Assembly: GCA_038254545.1 (NCBI GenBank)
Contig: JBBSGB010000004.1
Location: forward strand, 62,001 to 126,000
DNA: 64,000 nt
Source: CAHJXF01 sp038254545
Lineage (GTDB): Bacteria; Pseudomonadota; Gammaproteobacteria; Burkholderiales; Burkholderiaceae_D
Direction: 5' to 3'
A program made the translations under genes and the position numbers. Positions within the stretch are counted from its first letter, which is position 1. The number at the start of each line of letters is the position of its first letter. Below, piece after piece: positions 15,564 through 26,555 of the stretch. Under the pieces are notes generated by a model. It saw only the letters and a program-made list of their open reading frames with translations. It had not been told where the DNA came from and searched no databases.

Positions 15564-16820
15564 ATGGATATCTACCTGATCACCGAAATCAGCGTGACGC
15601 GCATCGCCGAGTCGCAGGCGCGGCTGCCTTCACGCGGCTTTCTCTGGCTCGATGCCACCCACGACGAAGTCGCGGCCGATGCCTACGCGTGGCGCGATGC
15701 GATCGAGCGCATGATCGGCACGCGCATCGTCGATCCGCATCTGATCGATGCCGTCAATCTCGGGCACCCGTCGTATTTCGACTCGACGCAGGAATACGAG
15801 ATGGTGGTGTTCCGCAAGCTCTCTGTCGGCGAGGAAGGCACGCTCGCCGCGGATGCCGGTTCGGTCCCATTGCGGCGCGCGCGCAAGCTGCCGACCTTGC
15901 GCCAGATCGCGACCATCCCCGTCACCTTCTTCCTGTGCGACCGCGCACTCATCACGGTGAGCGCGCAGAACAGTACGACCATCAATCAGGTCCGCACGCG
16001 CCTGCTCGATTTTCGCGATCGCAACGCCCTCAACGGCCTCGCGCCGGGCAACCAAGGCGAAGCGGAACTGGATGCCGAAGCGCGCCTGGTCGGTAAAGTC
16101 AAGAGCGCAACCACGGCGCATCAGGGCCGGCCGCCGTCGCGACCCGAAGACCTGATGCTGCGGCTGCTGAACGCGATGGTCGATCGCTATCTCGCGTTGC
16201 GCCAGCCGCTCACCGATCAGCTCGATCGCTGGCAGCGCGAACTGCTCGATCCCAAGCGCATGTTCTCCAACTGGTATGCGTTGCTCGACGCGCGCATCGA
16301 ATTGCGCAAGCTCGAGAACCTCTGCGAAGAACAGCGCGATGCGCTCCAGGAGTTTCGCGACAACCTCGTCGATGGGCTCGACTCGGGGCGACGCCTCAGC
16401 GCCGAGGACAAGCGCCGCAACGACGTGCTACTGGTGCGCGCCAACGATGTGATGGAACACGTGCAGCGCGTCCTGCATCACGCGGCGCGTCTGCAGGATT
16501 CGATCGAGTCGGCGATTCAGTTGCACTTCTCTGCGACCGCGCATCGGACCAACGAGATCGTGCGCCTGTTGACGATCATCACCGCGATCTTCGCGCCCCT
16601 GACCTTGATCACCGGCATCTTCGGGATGAACTTCAAGGTCATTCCGGGACTCGATCATCCCGACGGCTTCTACATCACGCTGGCTGCAATGGTCGCGGTC
16701 ACGATCGGCCTGCTGATCTTTTTTCAACGGCGTCGCGTGATCGACAAGCCACTCGTGTCGCGGCGCAGGAAGCGTCCGCACGCGGTGCTCGACGGGGAAG
16801 CCGAAACCGTCCTCGAATGA
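15564..16820 (+). CDS. corA: CorA-family magnesium/divalent cation transporter
   Basis: Pentameric inner-membrane channel. 418 aa from the ATG at 15564 (MDIYLITEISV); a longer in-frame ATG at 15477 overlaps hemB and adds unlike sequence. A large N-terminal cytoplasmic domain with long helices (RYLALRQPLTDQLDRWQREL) is followed by two C-terminal transmembrane helices. The signature loop is GIFGMNF, matching the GMN motif. The tail is strongly basic (RRRKRPH). Zinc or cobalt transport cannot be excluded from sequence. Confidence 0.92.
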   Translation: MDIYLITEISVTRIAESQARLPSRGFLWLDATHDEVAADAYAWRDAIERMIGTRIVDPHLIDAVNLGHPSYFDSTQEYEMVVFRKLSVGEEGTLAADAGSVPLRRARKLPTLRQIATIPVTFFLCDRALITVSAQNSTTINQVRTRLLDFRDRNALNGLAPGNQGEAELDAEARLVGKVKSATTAHQGRPPSRPEDLMLRLLNAMVDRYLALRQPLTDQLDRWQRELLDPKRMFSNWYALLDARIELRKLENLCEEQRDALQEFRDNLVDGLDSGRRLSAEDKRRNDVLLVRANDVMEHVQRVLHHAARLQDSIESAIQLHFSATAHRTNEIVRLLTIITAIFAPLTLITGIFGMNFKVIPGLDHPDGFYITLAAMVAVTIGLLIFFQRRRVIDKPLVSRRRKRPHAVLDGEAETVLE

Positions 16821-16928
16821 AGCGCCACCGACGCGCAGGTCGCACGCTGCAACCGAATCGCGCTGCCCTGCGTATCTACGATGCGGATTTCTGCACACGC
16901 ACGAGCCGCGCAACCACTTCCGAACTTC

Positions 16929-17819
16929 ATGCTCAGCCTTTCGATCCGAACGCGCCCGCTTGTCCGCCTCTCGCTGATGTTCTCGACCTTGGCCGGCGTC
17001 CTCACCGGATGTTCGGGAGCCGGATCGCGCATCATCGATGCGTTGACGCCGTCGAGCGGCTATGTCGAAACGCATGACATCGCCTATGGCGACGGGGCGC
17101 GCCGCAAGCTCGATGTCTATGTGCCCGCGACTCTCGCGGCCGGCGCGAAAGCCCCGGTCGTGGTGTTCTTCTACGGCGGCAGTTGGCGCACCGGGTCGAA
17201 GGACGACTATCGCTTCGTTGCCGATGCGCTGACCTCGCGCGGCATCGTGACGGTGATCGCCGATTACCGCCTCTATCCCGAGGTGAGCTATCCCGGGTTT
17301 CTCGACGACACCGCAGCCGCGGTCGCGTGGACCTTTCGCGAGATCGATCGATATGGCGGCGACACCAAGCGCGTCTTCATCGCAGGTCATAGTGCGGGCG
17401 CGTACAACGCCGCAATGGTGGCGTTCGATGCGCGCTGGCTCGCGCGCTACGGCATCGAGCCGAAGCAACTGCGCGGCTTCGTCGGGCTCGCCGGTCCGTA
17501 CAACTTCCTGCCGATCAAGGACGAAGGCGTCAAGGAAGTTTTTCACTGGCCCGACACGCCGGCGGACTCGCAGCCGATCAACCATGTCACGCGCGACTCG
17601 ATCCCGTCGCTCTTGATCGCAGCGAAGAACGATACCTTCGTCTATCCCGAAAAGAACACCGAACCGATGGCCGAACGCCTGCGCGCGGCGGGCGCCGAAG
17701 TCGCGGTCGATCTACACGGCGGTGTGAATCACGTCACGCTGGTGGGCGCGATGTCGCGACCATTGCGGCCTCTCGCGCCTGTGGTGAAGGAGTTCACCGA
17801 CTTCGTGCTGACGCACTGA
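16929..17819 (+). CDS. Alpha/beta-hydrolase lipoprotein (BD-FAE-like esterase)
   Basis: Predicted secreted or envelope-bound serine esterase. The N-terminus ends in a lipobox (LAGVLTGC), so the mature protein is probably lipid-anchored. Hydrolase features are the oxyanion region FFYGGSWRTG, nucleophile elbow GHSAGAYNA, and acid/base candidates in AKNDTFVYP and GVNHVTL. Substrate unknown. Starts at 16881, 16929 and 16977 are all in frame; 16929 gives a plausible signal peptide. It converges on uvrA with only 30 bp between them. Confidence 0.85.
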   Translation: MLSLSIRTRPLVRLSLMFSTLAGVLTGCSGAGSRIIDALTPSSGYVETHDIAYGDGARRKLDVYVPATLAAGAKAPVVVFFYGGSWRTGSKDDYRFVADALTSRGIVTVIADYRLYPEVSYPGFLDDTAAAVAWTFREIDRYGGDTKRVFIAGHSAGAYNAAMVAFDARWLARYGIEPKQLRGFVGLAGPYNFLPIKDEGVKEVFHWPDTPADSQPINHVTRDSIPSLLIAAKNDTFVYPEKNTEPMAERLRAAGAEVAVDLHGGVNHVTLVGAMSRPLRPLAPVVKEFTDFVLTH

Positions 17820-17832
17820 CGCACTGACGTAC
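17809..17832 (+). repeat. Three tandem 8-bp units across a stop codon
   Basis: TGACGCAC, TGACGCAC and TGACGTAC follow one another at the 3' end of the hydrolase gene and contain its stop codon. Because the unit is not a multiple of three, slippage here would change the last residues. Confidence 0.6.
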
Positions 17833-17849
17833 TGCGGGCCGCGTTGTGG

Positions 17850-20807
<2,958 letters not shown>

Positions 20808-21111
20808 CGATGATTTGTCTGAGGTAGAGCAGCGAATAAGGCGGAGAGTGAGGGCGCCGAGCGGTCCTGAGTTTGCGACCTGCACCGATGGCTTGCCGTG
20901 TTCGGGGATGAGACGCGGATCGGATGCCGACGAAGGCGTCGCGCCGAGTCAATCGGTTAATATAACTGAGCCCGATTGGTCTCTTGCCGTTTCGATATGG
21001 GGACGCAATGATGATCGGCAAGAAAACTTCTTCGCCAAGCGCTCCGCGTCCCTCCCGATGCGCTCCGCGTCGTCCCGTCAAGCCCCCCACCACGCACGCT
21101 AGGAGTTCGCC
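20808..21111. promoter_or_regulatory. Divergent uvrA-ssb intergenic region
   Basis: 304 bp must carry promoters for both genes. TATAAC occurs at 20961-20966 on the plus strand within an A/T-rich patch, without a matching -35. I searched by eye for a LexA-type CTGT-N8-ACAG dyad and did not find one. Nothing else recognisable is present. Confidence 0.3.
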
Positions 21112-21624
21112 ATGTCATCGGTCAACAAGGTCATTCTGATCGGCAATCTCGGCAAGGATCCCGAGATTCGCTACATGCCCAGCGGCGATGCGATCGCCAA
21201 CCTGACCCTGGCCACCAGCGAGAACTGGACCGACAAGACGAGCGGGGACAAGAAGGAACTCACCGAGTGGCATCGGGTCGCTTTCTTCGGGCGGACCGCG
21301 GAAGTCGCGGGCCAATATCTGAAGAAGGGCGCCAAGATCTATGTCGAAGGCTCGCTGCGCACCCGCAAGTGGCAGGACAAGGACGGACACGACCGCTACA
21401 CCACGGAGGTTCGTGGCGATGTCATGCGCATGCTCGATCGTCGCGGCGATTCGTCTGGGCCGATGGACCACGAACCCCCGGCGAACATGTCGTCGCAGGG
21501 TGGGCCAAGCGGCGGGTCTAGTGCCGGGCCTGGCGGAGAATCGCGCCGCCCCGCGGCATCCAAGACGGCTCCCGCGCGTGCGACTTCCGGGTTCGACGAT
21601 ATGGATGACGACATCCCATTCTGA
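21112..21624 (+). CDS. ssb: Single-stranded DNA-binding protein
   Basis: Homotetrameric OB-fold protein that coats ssDNA in replication and repair. 170 aa: N-terminal OB domain (SVNKVILIGNLGKDPEIRYMPSG, LTEWHRVAFFG, YVEGSLRTRKWQDKDG), a Gly/Ser/Pro-rich flexible linker (about residues 115-155), and the acidic protein-interaction tip DDMDDDIPF. AGGAG upstream supports the ATG at 21112. It is divergent from uvrA. Confidence 0.98.
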   Translation: MSSVNKVILIGNLGKDPEIRYMPSGDAIANLTLATSENWTDKTSGDKKELTEWHRVAFFGRTAEVAGQYLKKGAKIYVEGSLRTRKWQDKDGHDRYTTEVRGDVMRMLDRRGDSSGPMDHEPPANMSSQGGPSGGSSAGPGGESRRPAASKTAPARATSGFDDMDDDIPF

Positions 21625-21687
21625 GATGGCGGGTCGGCGCTTCCTGCTGTGCGTGCGAGGCGCGATTCACCGGCCGCCGGGACCAGA

Positions 21688-23109
21688 ATGAAAACGAACC
21701 GCCCCCTTGGGCGAACGTCTGCGGGCGCGTGGGCCGCCCCCGCCGTATTGCTGGTGACGTATGTCGTGGCGCTCGGGCTGCTGGCGGTGAGCGCGTTTGT
21801 CGACTACCGCATCGCCCGCGATCTCCAGGAAAACGGCCAGACGATCTCGCGAACCGTCGAAGCGATGGAAAAGCTTCGTCAGGTCAGCAACACCTTTTTC
21901 ATCGCCGAGTCGTCGCAGCGGGGCTATCTTCTGACCGGAAAGGACGACTATCTCGAGCCGTATCGCGAGATGCACGGCCTGATCGATGCACGCTTCGACG
22001 AGGCCGGCAGGCTGGTGTCGGATACGCCCAACCAGCGCAAGAACCTGATCGCGCTGCGATCTCTGGCGGCCCAGAGATTTTCCCAGATGGATCGCGCTCT
22101 CGATGAACCTCGTACGGGCAGCCTGCCGATCGCCGCCAGCCTCGACGAAGGCCGCGAGACGATGGGTCGGGTGCGAACGACGATCCGGACGATGCTTGCC
22201 GAAGAGGCGAATATCCTCGCAGCGCAACGCGCCTCGGGAGCCGAAGCGGCCGCCAGCGATCGGAGCAAGGCACTGCTTGCAAGCGTCGTCGCCGCTCTGG
22301 CGTTGACTGCGTTCTATGTCCTTACGCGCCGGTTCCTGCGTCAACGCGATAGCGCGCTCGAAGCCGTCAGATCGAGCAACGCCGAACTCGAGGAGCGCGT
22401 TGCGGCGCGCACCGTCGAGCTCTCGAACCTCTCGCGCCACTTGCTCAGCATTCGCGAGGACGAAAAGAAAAGCATCGCGCGCGAACTGCATGACGAGTTC
22501 GGCAGCTACCTGACCGCGATCAACATGGACGTTTCGCGCATGCGCGACAAGATTTCAACTACCGACCCCGAGCAGGCGATCAGGTTCGATCGCACGCTCG
22601 GTTTGCTGAATCAGGCGATCGACATGAAGCGCCGGTTGATCAGCGATTTGCGGCCGAGCATTCTCGACAACCTCGGTCTGGGCGCTGCGCTCGAGCAGTA
22701 CATCGAGCAATGGTCACGCACCGCGGGCATCGCCGCCACGTTTGACCATAGCGGCGACTTCGAGAGTGAGGACGGCGGTTGCCTGATCGCAATCTTTCGG
22801 GTGTTCCAGGAGGCGCTGGATAATGTCGCCAAACATTCCCGTGCGACCGAAGTCCACATGCATGTCAGACGCGTCGGCGACTCGATCGAACTGGAGATCG
22901 CCGACAACGGCATCGGCCTGACGGACATCGCGCGCAGCAGACCGGACGCGCACGGGCTGTTGGGAATTCGTGAACGCGTGCTCGCCTATCGGGGCCGCCT
23001 GCAATTCTTGCGTGCACCTGCGGGGGGAACGGTGATTCGCGCGTCACTCCCGTGCAAGATGTCGAATCTCGAAGAAGCGCCGTCCGCCGCAGCGGCGACG
23101 CTGGCCTGA
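21688..23109 (+). CDS. CHASE3-type sensor histidine kinase (NarL/HisKA_3 class)
   Basis: Membrane sensor kinase, 473 aa. Order: N-terminal transmembrane helix (about 16-37), periplasmic CHASE3-like domain (SSQRGYLLTGKDDYLEPYREM), second transmembrane helix (about 196-212), short coiled coil, HisKA_3 dimerisation domain with phospho-acceptor His268 in ARELHDEFG, and an HATPase_c domain (QEALDNVAKHS, IADNGIGL, GLLGIRERV). Its likely partner is the NarL-type regulator at 24194, with a ferritin-like gene on the other strand between them. Signal unknown. Confidence 0.92.
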   Translation: MKTNRPLGRTSAGAWAAPAVLLVTYVVALGLLAVSAFVDYRIARDLQENGQTISRTVEAMEKLRQVSNTFFIAESSQRGYLLTGKDDYLEPYREMHGLIDARFDEAGRLVSDTPNQRKNLIALRSLAAQRFSQMDRALDEPRTGSLPIAASLDEGRETMGRVRTTIRTMLAEEANILAAQRASGAEAAASDRSKALLASVVAALALTAFYVLTRRFLRQRDSALEAVRSSNAELEERVAARTVELSNLSRHLLSIREDEKKSIARELHDEFGSYLTAINMDVSRMRDKISTTDPEQAIRFDRTLGLLNQAIDMKRRLISDLRPSILDNLGLGAALEQYIEQWSRTAGIAATFDHSGDFESEDGGCLIAIFRVFQEALDNVAKHSRATEVHMHVRRVGDSIELEIADNGIGLTDIARSRPDAHGLLGIRERVLAYRGRLQFLRAPAGGTVIRASLPCKMSNLEEAPSAAAATLA

Positions 23110-23123
23110 CCCGCCTGCATGGG

Positions 23124-23756
23124 TCAGGCGCCTAGAACCTTGTACGACTGGGTATTGCCGGTAGGAAGCCCTTCGAGCAAATCGTTCAATTCGTCGGCGT
23201 GTTCTTCTTCCTTCGCAAGTATCCATTCCATCATTCTTTTGGTGGTCGGATCCTTGTCGCCGAGATACTGCACGATCTCGGTATAGCTCTCGATCGCGAT
23301 GCGCTCGGCCACGAGATCTTCCTTGATCATGTCCACCAGCGTTTCGCCCTCGACGTATTCCGCATGACTGCGTGTAGCCAGGCCATCGGGTGAGAAGTTC
23401 GGTTCGCCGCCGAGTTGCACGATGCGTTCGGCAATCGCATCGGCGTGCTCCTGTTCCTCGTTCGCATGCTCGAGGAACTCGGCCTTGATCGGTTGCGCGA
23501 GCACGCCCTTCGCCATGAAGTGATGCCGCCGATACCGCAACACGCAGACGATTTCGGTCGCGAGAGCCTCGTTCAAAATCTTGCAGACGGTCGCACGATC
23601 GGCCTTGTAGTCGCCGGTCACTGCGCCTTTTTCGATGTGCTGCCGCGCCCGCGCCCGCAAAGTCTTGATGTCGCTCAGGAAGGGACGCGTCGAGCCGGCG
23701 GAGGGCGCCGTGGTCTTGGTATTTGCACTTGCCTTCTTCGATGTGGACTTTGCCAT
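23124..23756 (-). CDS. Ferritin-like (bacterioferritin-related) protein
   Basis: Predicted iron-storage or DNA-protecting four-helix protein. 210 aa. A Lys/Ser/Ala/Thr-rich N-terminal tail of about 25 residues precedes a ferritin-like bundle with di-iron ligand patterns EIVCVLRYRRHH, HANEEQEHADAIAERI and VAERIAIESY...LAKEEEHADEL. GAGGAA sits seven bases before the ATG at 23756. The basic tail resembles those of Dps-type proteins that bind DNA; that role is inferred. It lies between the kinase and regulator genes on the opposite strand. Confidence 0.88.
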   Translation of the reverse strand: MAKSTSKKASANTKTTAPSAGSTRPFLSDIKTLRARARQHIEKGAVTGDYKADRATVCKILNEALATEIVCVLRYRRHHFMAKGVLAQPIKAEFLEHANEEQEHADAIAERIVQLGGEPNFSPDGLATRSHAEYVEGETLVDMIKEDLVAERIAIESYTEIVQYLGDKDPTTKRMMEWILAKEEEHADELNDLLEGLPTGNTQSYKVLGA

Positions 23757-23989
23757 GCGATTTCCTCGTTGGGGTTGATGAATGTGGCCGGTGCTAGGGT
23801 TCGGGACAGCGAATGGGGGAGCGGTATGGCGTCGGAAAGACGCATCATAAATCTCCGCCTCGCGCGCAAAGTAGGACGAATGCGGACAATCGAACCGGCT
23901 TGTGGCCGAGCGCACGGCCCATTGGATGAACCCATCATGCTATGGGTAACGCGCCGATGCAGAGAACCATGTTTCGCGCTCCGATTTGA

Positions 23990-24060
23990 ATGACGATGTA
24001 CCGAATTCCCCTGCGAGTGCAAAGCTCGCATTTCTAGCCGGCAGATTGCCGGCTTTTTTT
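23990..24060 (+). ncRNA. Candidate small RNA ending in an intrinsic terminator
   Basis: No plus-strand gene lies upstream, yet two hairpins and a T-run occur in plus orientation. TGCGAG/CTCGCA (24012-24017 with 24025-24030) is followed by GCCGGCA/TGCCGGC (24037-24043 with 24047-24053) and seven T (24054-24060). That is the architecture of a small RNA 3' end. The 5' end and promoter are not defined; 23990 is only a guess. Confidence 0.35.
24037..24060 (+). terminator. Rho-independent terminator
   Basis: A seven-base perfect stem GCCGGCA/TGCCGGC with loop GAT is followed directly by T7. It points along the plus strand, so it does not serve the ferritin-like gene. It insulates the response-regulator gene downstream from upstream transcription. 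Confidence 0.75.
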
Positions 24061-24145
24061 CGCGCCGGCAGACTGAGGGCGTTCCCCCGGGCACGCACCG
24101 GCTTTTTTTTGCGCCGGCAACCTGAAGGGGTTTTCGCGGGTGGCG
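24037..24145 (+). repeat. Imperfect tandem repeat with T-tracts, period about 49 bp
   Basis: CCGGC followed by seven or eight T and then CGCCGGCA recurs at 24049 and 24098. The following 25 bases are also alike (CTGAGGGCGTT versus CTGAAGGGGTT). The first hairpin starts with GCCGGCAGATTG, matching the GCCGGCAGACTG that opens the next unit, so it may be a third, partial copy. Each T-tract has an inverted GCCGG arm, so the repeat multiplies terminator-like elements. Confidence 0.6.
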
Positions 24146-24193
24146 CTACAATCGAACAGCCATCAAACCAAAGAACACTCGCGGGATACATCC

Positions 24194-24829
24194 TTGATCA
24201 AGAAAATCATGCTCGTTGACGATCACCAGATCGTTCGCGCAGGGCTCAAGCAAATCTTCGCCGAATGCACGGACATCGTGGTCGATTCGGAAGCGGCAAC
24301 CGGCACCGAAGCGCTTGAACTGCTGCGCGCCAAGCCGGTCGACGGCGTGCTTCTCGATCTTTCCATGCCCGATCGGAGCGGCATCGACGTGCTGCGCCGC
24401 ATGCGCGGGGACCGTCCCGATCTGCCGATACTGATCCTCTCTATGCACGCCGAAGAGCAGTACGCGATGAACGTGCTCAAGGCAGGCGCCAACGGCTATA
24501 TCGCGAAAAGCAGTCCGCCTTCCGAGATCCTCAAGGCGGTTCGCATGGTGTTGACCGGCAAGAAATACGTCAGCCCGGCCCTGGCGCAGCAACTGGCGAC
24601 CGCATTCACCAGCGATGTCCATGGCGCTCCGCATGAAAAGCTTTCGACGCGCGAATTCGAGGTCTTCTGCAAGCTGGCCGCCGGCCACAGCGTTTCCGAT
24701 ATCGCGGACGAGTTGTTTCTCTCGGTAAAAACCGTCAGCACGCATCGCGCGCGCATCCTCGAGAAGATGAATCTGCGGACCAACGCGGATCTGACTTACT
24801 ACGCGATCAAGAACGAGCTCATCCAGTAG
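24194..24829 (+). CDS. NarL/FixJ-type response regulator
   Basis: Two-component DNA-binding regulator, 211 aa from TTG at 24194 (LIKKIMLVDDHQIVRAG). An in-frame GTG at 24140 would overlap TACAAT at 24148-24153, which looks like a -10 element, so the shorter start is preferred. The receiver domain has acidic residues DD, phospho-acceptor Asp55 (VLLDLSMPD) and Lys in IAKSS. The C-terminal LuxR-type helix-turn-helix is LSTREFEVFCKLAAGHSVSD with SVKTVSTHRARI. Partner: the kinase at 21688. Confidence 0.92.
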   Translation: MIKKIMLVDDHQIVRAGLKQIFAECTDIVVDSEAATGTEALELLRAKPVDGVLLDLSMPDRSGIDVLRRMRGDRPDLPILILSMHAEEQYAMNVLKAGANGYIAKSSPPSEILKAVRMVLTGKKYVSPALAQQLATAFTSDVHGAPHEKLSTREFEVFCKLAAGHSVSDIADELFLSVKTVSTHRARILEKMNLRTNADLTYYAIKNELIQ

Positions 24830-25074
24830 CTCGACGCTGCAAGGGTCCCCCTCGCGTGAGGCGCTTGCGACCGGTGGTCGTCGCGTCTCGGATTGCATAA
24901 GACAAACGCGGACACCCCAAAGAGCGGTGAACCGATACGGGCGCAACGCGGCGCTGCTTACCCTTCGTTTCAGGCTGCTTGCTCGTCGAACGCCGCAGCG
25001 AACCATACAGAAATCAGATGGGGGCGTCACGGGTGACCATCTCCGGACGACCCGACCCAATGCTAGTTTTCCCA

Positions 25075-25485
25075 ATGAAGGCGCCACTACGGGTGTTCGT
25101 GATTGAAGACTCTCCAATCCTGTTGGAAAGAATTGCGGAAGCCATAGCGGATCAACCCTCGCTGATTTTGGTCGGCTCGGCCGACACGGAGAAAGACGCG
25201 CTGGCGAAAATTCGTACATTAAGGCCAGAGGTGCTGGTAGTGGATATCAAGTTGCGCGAAGGTAATGGATTGAATGTTCTGGCGCAGTTGAAGCTCTCGT
25301 TCGATGACGGAACAAGGCCGAAGATCGTGGTATTCACCAATTACCCACGTCAGGAATATTTGCGCAATTCAAAGCAGCTCGGCGCGGATTACTTTCTGGA
25401 CAAGTCAACGCAATTTTCCGATCTGCCTAGGATACTGATAGGGATTAGTAACGAAAGCCATTCAGATTCTTCGTTGCGCCATTGA
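25075..25485 (+). CDS. Stand-alone response-regulator receiver domain protein
   Basis: 136 aa consisting only of a CheY-like receiver: acidic pocket IEDS, phospho-acceptor Asp57 (VLVVDIKL), switch residue Thr in VVFTNYP, and Lys in FLDKST. No output domain follows. Base composition is noticeably more AT-rich than the genes on either side. In-frame starts at 24979, 25018 and 25060 are possible; 25075 is the family-like start. It could be a phosphate sink or shuttle for the nearby kinase (inference). Confidence 0.8.
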   Translation: MKAPLRVFVIEDSPILLERIAEAIADQPSLILVGSADTEKDALAKIRTLRPEVLVVDIKLREGNGLNVLAQLKLSFDDGTRPKIVVFTNYPRQEYLRNSKQLGADYFLDKSTQFSDLPRILIGISNESHSDSSLRH

Positions 25486-25519
25486 CCAACCGCATTGTTC
25501 GATTTTAAGGAGAAGACTT

Positions 25520-25681
25520 ATGCTGCACTATGCCGTTGTGTTTTTCGTTATCGCCATCATTGCGGCGATCTTCGGTTTTGGCGGTATTGCGGCCGGCGCT
25601 GCGGAAATTGCGAAGATTCTTTTCTTCATCTTCGTCGTCCTGTTTGTCATTTCCTTGATTGTCGGTCTGGTCAGACGCTGA
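25520..25681 (+). CDS. DUF1328 small membrane protein (YtjA-like)
   Basis: 53-aa protein with two hydrophobic helices: MLHYAVVFFVIAIIAAIFGF, then a Gly/Ala turn (GGIAAGAAEIAK), then ILFFIFVVLFVISLIVGLV and a terminal RR. This is the typical DUF1328 form. AAGGAG lies nine bases upstream of the ATG. Function is unknown; such genes often occur with CsbD and entericidin genes, as here. Confidence 0.9.
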   Translation: MLHYAVVFFVIAIIAAIFGFGGIAAGAAEIAKILFFIFVVLFVISLIVGLVRR

Positions 25682-25739
25682 CGATTCCGTTTCTGATTTC
25701 CGTCCTTGTCCTTTGTCCTTCATGTCGGAGAGTTTGAAA

Positions 25740-25871
25740 ATGAAAAAATTGATCGGTGCTGCCCTTCTTGCCTCTTTCGCATTGGCGCTGGCTGGTTGCA
25801 ACACGGTTCAGGGCGCCGGAAAAGATGTCGAGCGGACCGGCGAGAAAATTCAGGACGCGTCCAAGAAGTAG
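25740..25871 (+). CDS. Entericidin A/B family lipoprotein
   Basis: 43-aa lipoprotein: signal MKKLIGAALLASFALALAGC with lipobox LAGC, then NTVQGAGKDVERTGEKIQDA, the entericidin signature. GGAGAG precedes the ATG. Entericidins are small envelope lipoproteins linked to stress and, in enterobacteria, to a programmed-death antidote/toxin pair. Here there is only one, so a toxin role is not implied. Confidence 0.92.
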   Translation: MKKLIGAALLASFALALAGCNTVQGAGKDVERTGEKIQDASKK

Positions 25872-25891
25872 GCTCGGAAGGGAAAGGAACC

Positions 25892-26203
25892 ATGTCACCT
25901 AGCAGTTCGTCGCTGTGGACGAAGACGGTTGCACTGGGCGTGATCGTGGTAGCCACTGTAGTTGGCAACGTATCGCTGTCGGCGGCTGGCCCCACACCGG
26001 CAGTCGAGACGACATCCGGTTTCGGTTTTTCGAAATTCGATTATTCAGCCACCGGTGTAGAGCGCGATTCGCTTCCTTCGCTGCCCGCCGATCTTCCGGA
26101 TATCGTCCCCTCGGCCGAGCTCGGGCAGGTCGTTCCTGCAATTTACGCCTGGGATCCTGACGTGCGTTTCGTGTTCTATCGCCATGTCAGTAAATGGATG
26201 TGA
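25892..26203 (+). CDS. Hypothetical secreted protein
   Basis: 103 aa with no recognised domain. A probable signal peptide or anchor (about residues 9-33, VALGVIVVATVVGNVSLSAAG) is followed by a short acidic/proline-containing region (DSLPSLPADLPDIVPSAELG). GGAAAGGAACC gives a strong ribosome-binding site before the ATG at 25892. The 20-bp gap to entericidin suggests cotranscription. Function unknown. Confidence 0.65.
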   Translation: MSPSSSSLWTKTVALGVIVVATVVGNVSLSAAGPTPAVETTSGFGFSKFDYSATGVERDSLPSLPADLPDIVPSAELGQVVPAIYAWDPDVRFVFYRHVSKWM

Positions 26204-26243
26204 AACGATCCGTTTGGCAACAATCCATCTCGAAGGACGAATC

Positions 26244-26492
26244 ATGAACTGGGACATTACCATCGGCCAATGCAAGCAGAGTTATGGTCGTTATCTACAA
26301 CGGCTTGGAAGTCGAATGGGAAATCGAAAATTGGTTCTGAGCGGTGAGCGTTCCGAATATTCCGGGCGCTTGCAGATGCGTTATGGAACGCTCAAACATC
26401 AGGCGCTGTGGAATCTCAGTCCTTCTCCGATACGTGTGGATGACGAGCCGCACCACAATCTGGGTTCGGTAGAGAAATCGATGTCGCTTTGA
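26244..26492 (+). CDS. Divergent CsbD-like stress protein
   Basis: 82 aa. The first 55 residues follow the CsbD pattern MNWD...G..KQ..G.......G...L.LSGERSE..GRLQMRYG..K..A, but many usual residues are changed and the C-terminal 25 residues are extra. CsbD proteins are general-stress proteins of unknown biochemical role. AAGGACGAATC precedes the ATG. Divergence could mean relaxed selection. Confidence 0.7.
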   Translation: MNWDITIGQCKQSYGRYLQRLGSRMGNRKLVLSGERSEYSGRLQMRYGTLKHQALWNLSPSPIRVDDEPHHNLGSVEKSMSL

Positions 26493-26555
26493 TCGGTGCC
26501 GTTTCGATCGCCGCAATCGGGATTTATTTTTCCAATTACTTTAAAGAACGGAATC

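Noticed and set aside
17809..17832. Phase-variation site in the hydrolase gene
   Set aside because: Three 8-bp units exist, but they lie at the stop codon, so slippage would alter only the last residues.
20808..21111. Possible LexA/SOS box between uvrA and ssb
   Set aside because: No CTGT-N8-ACAG dyad was found by eye, so SOS control cannot be claimed.
25740..25871. Entericidin toxin-antitoxin pair
   Set aside because: Only one entericidin-type gene is present; the next gene is unrelated, so a two-component death module is not supported.
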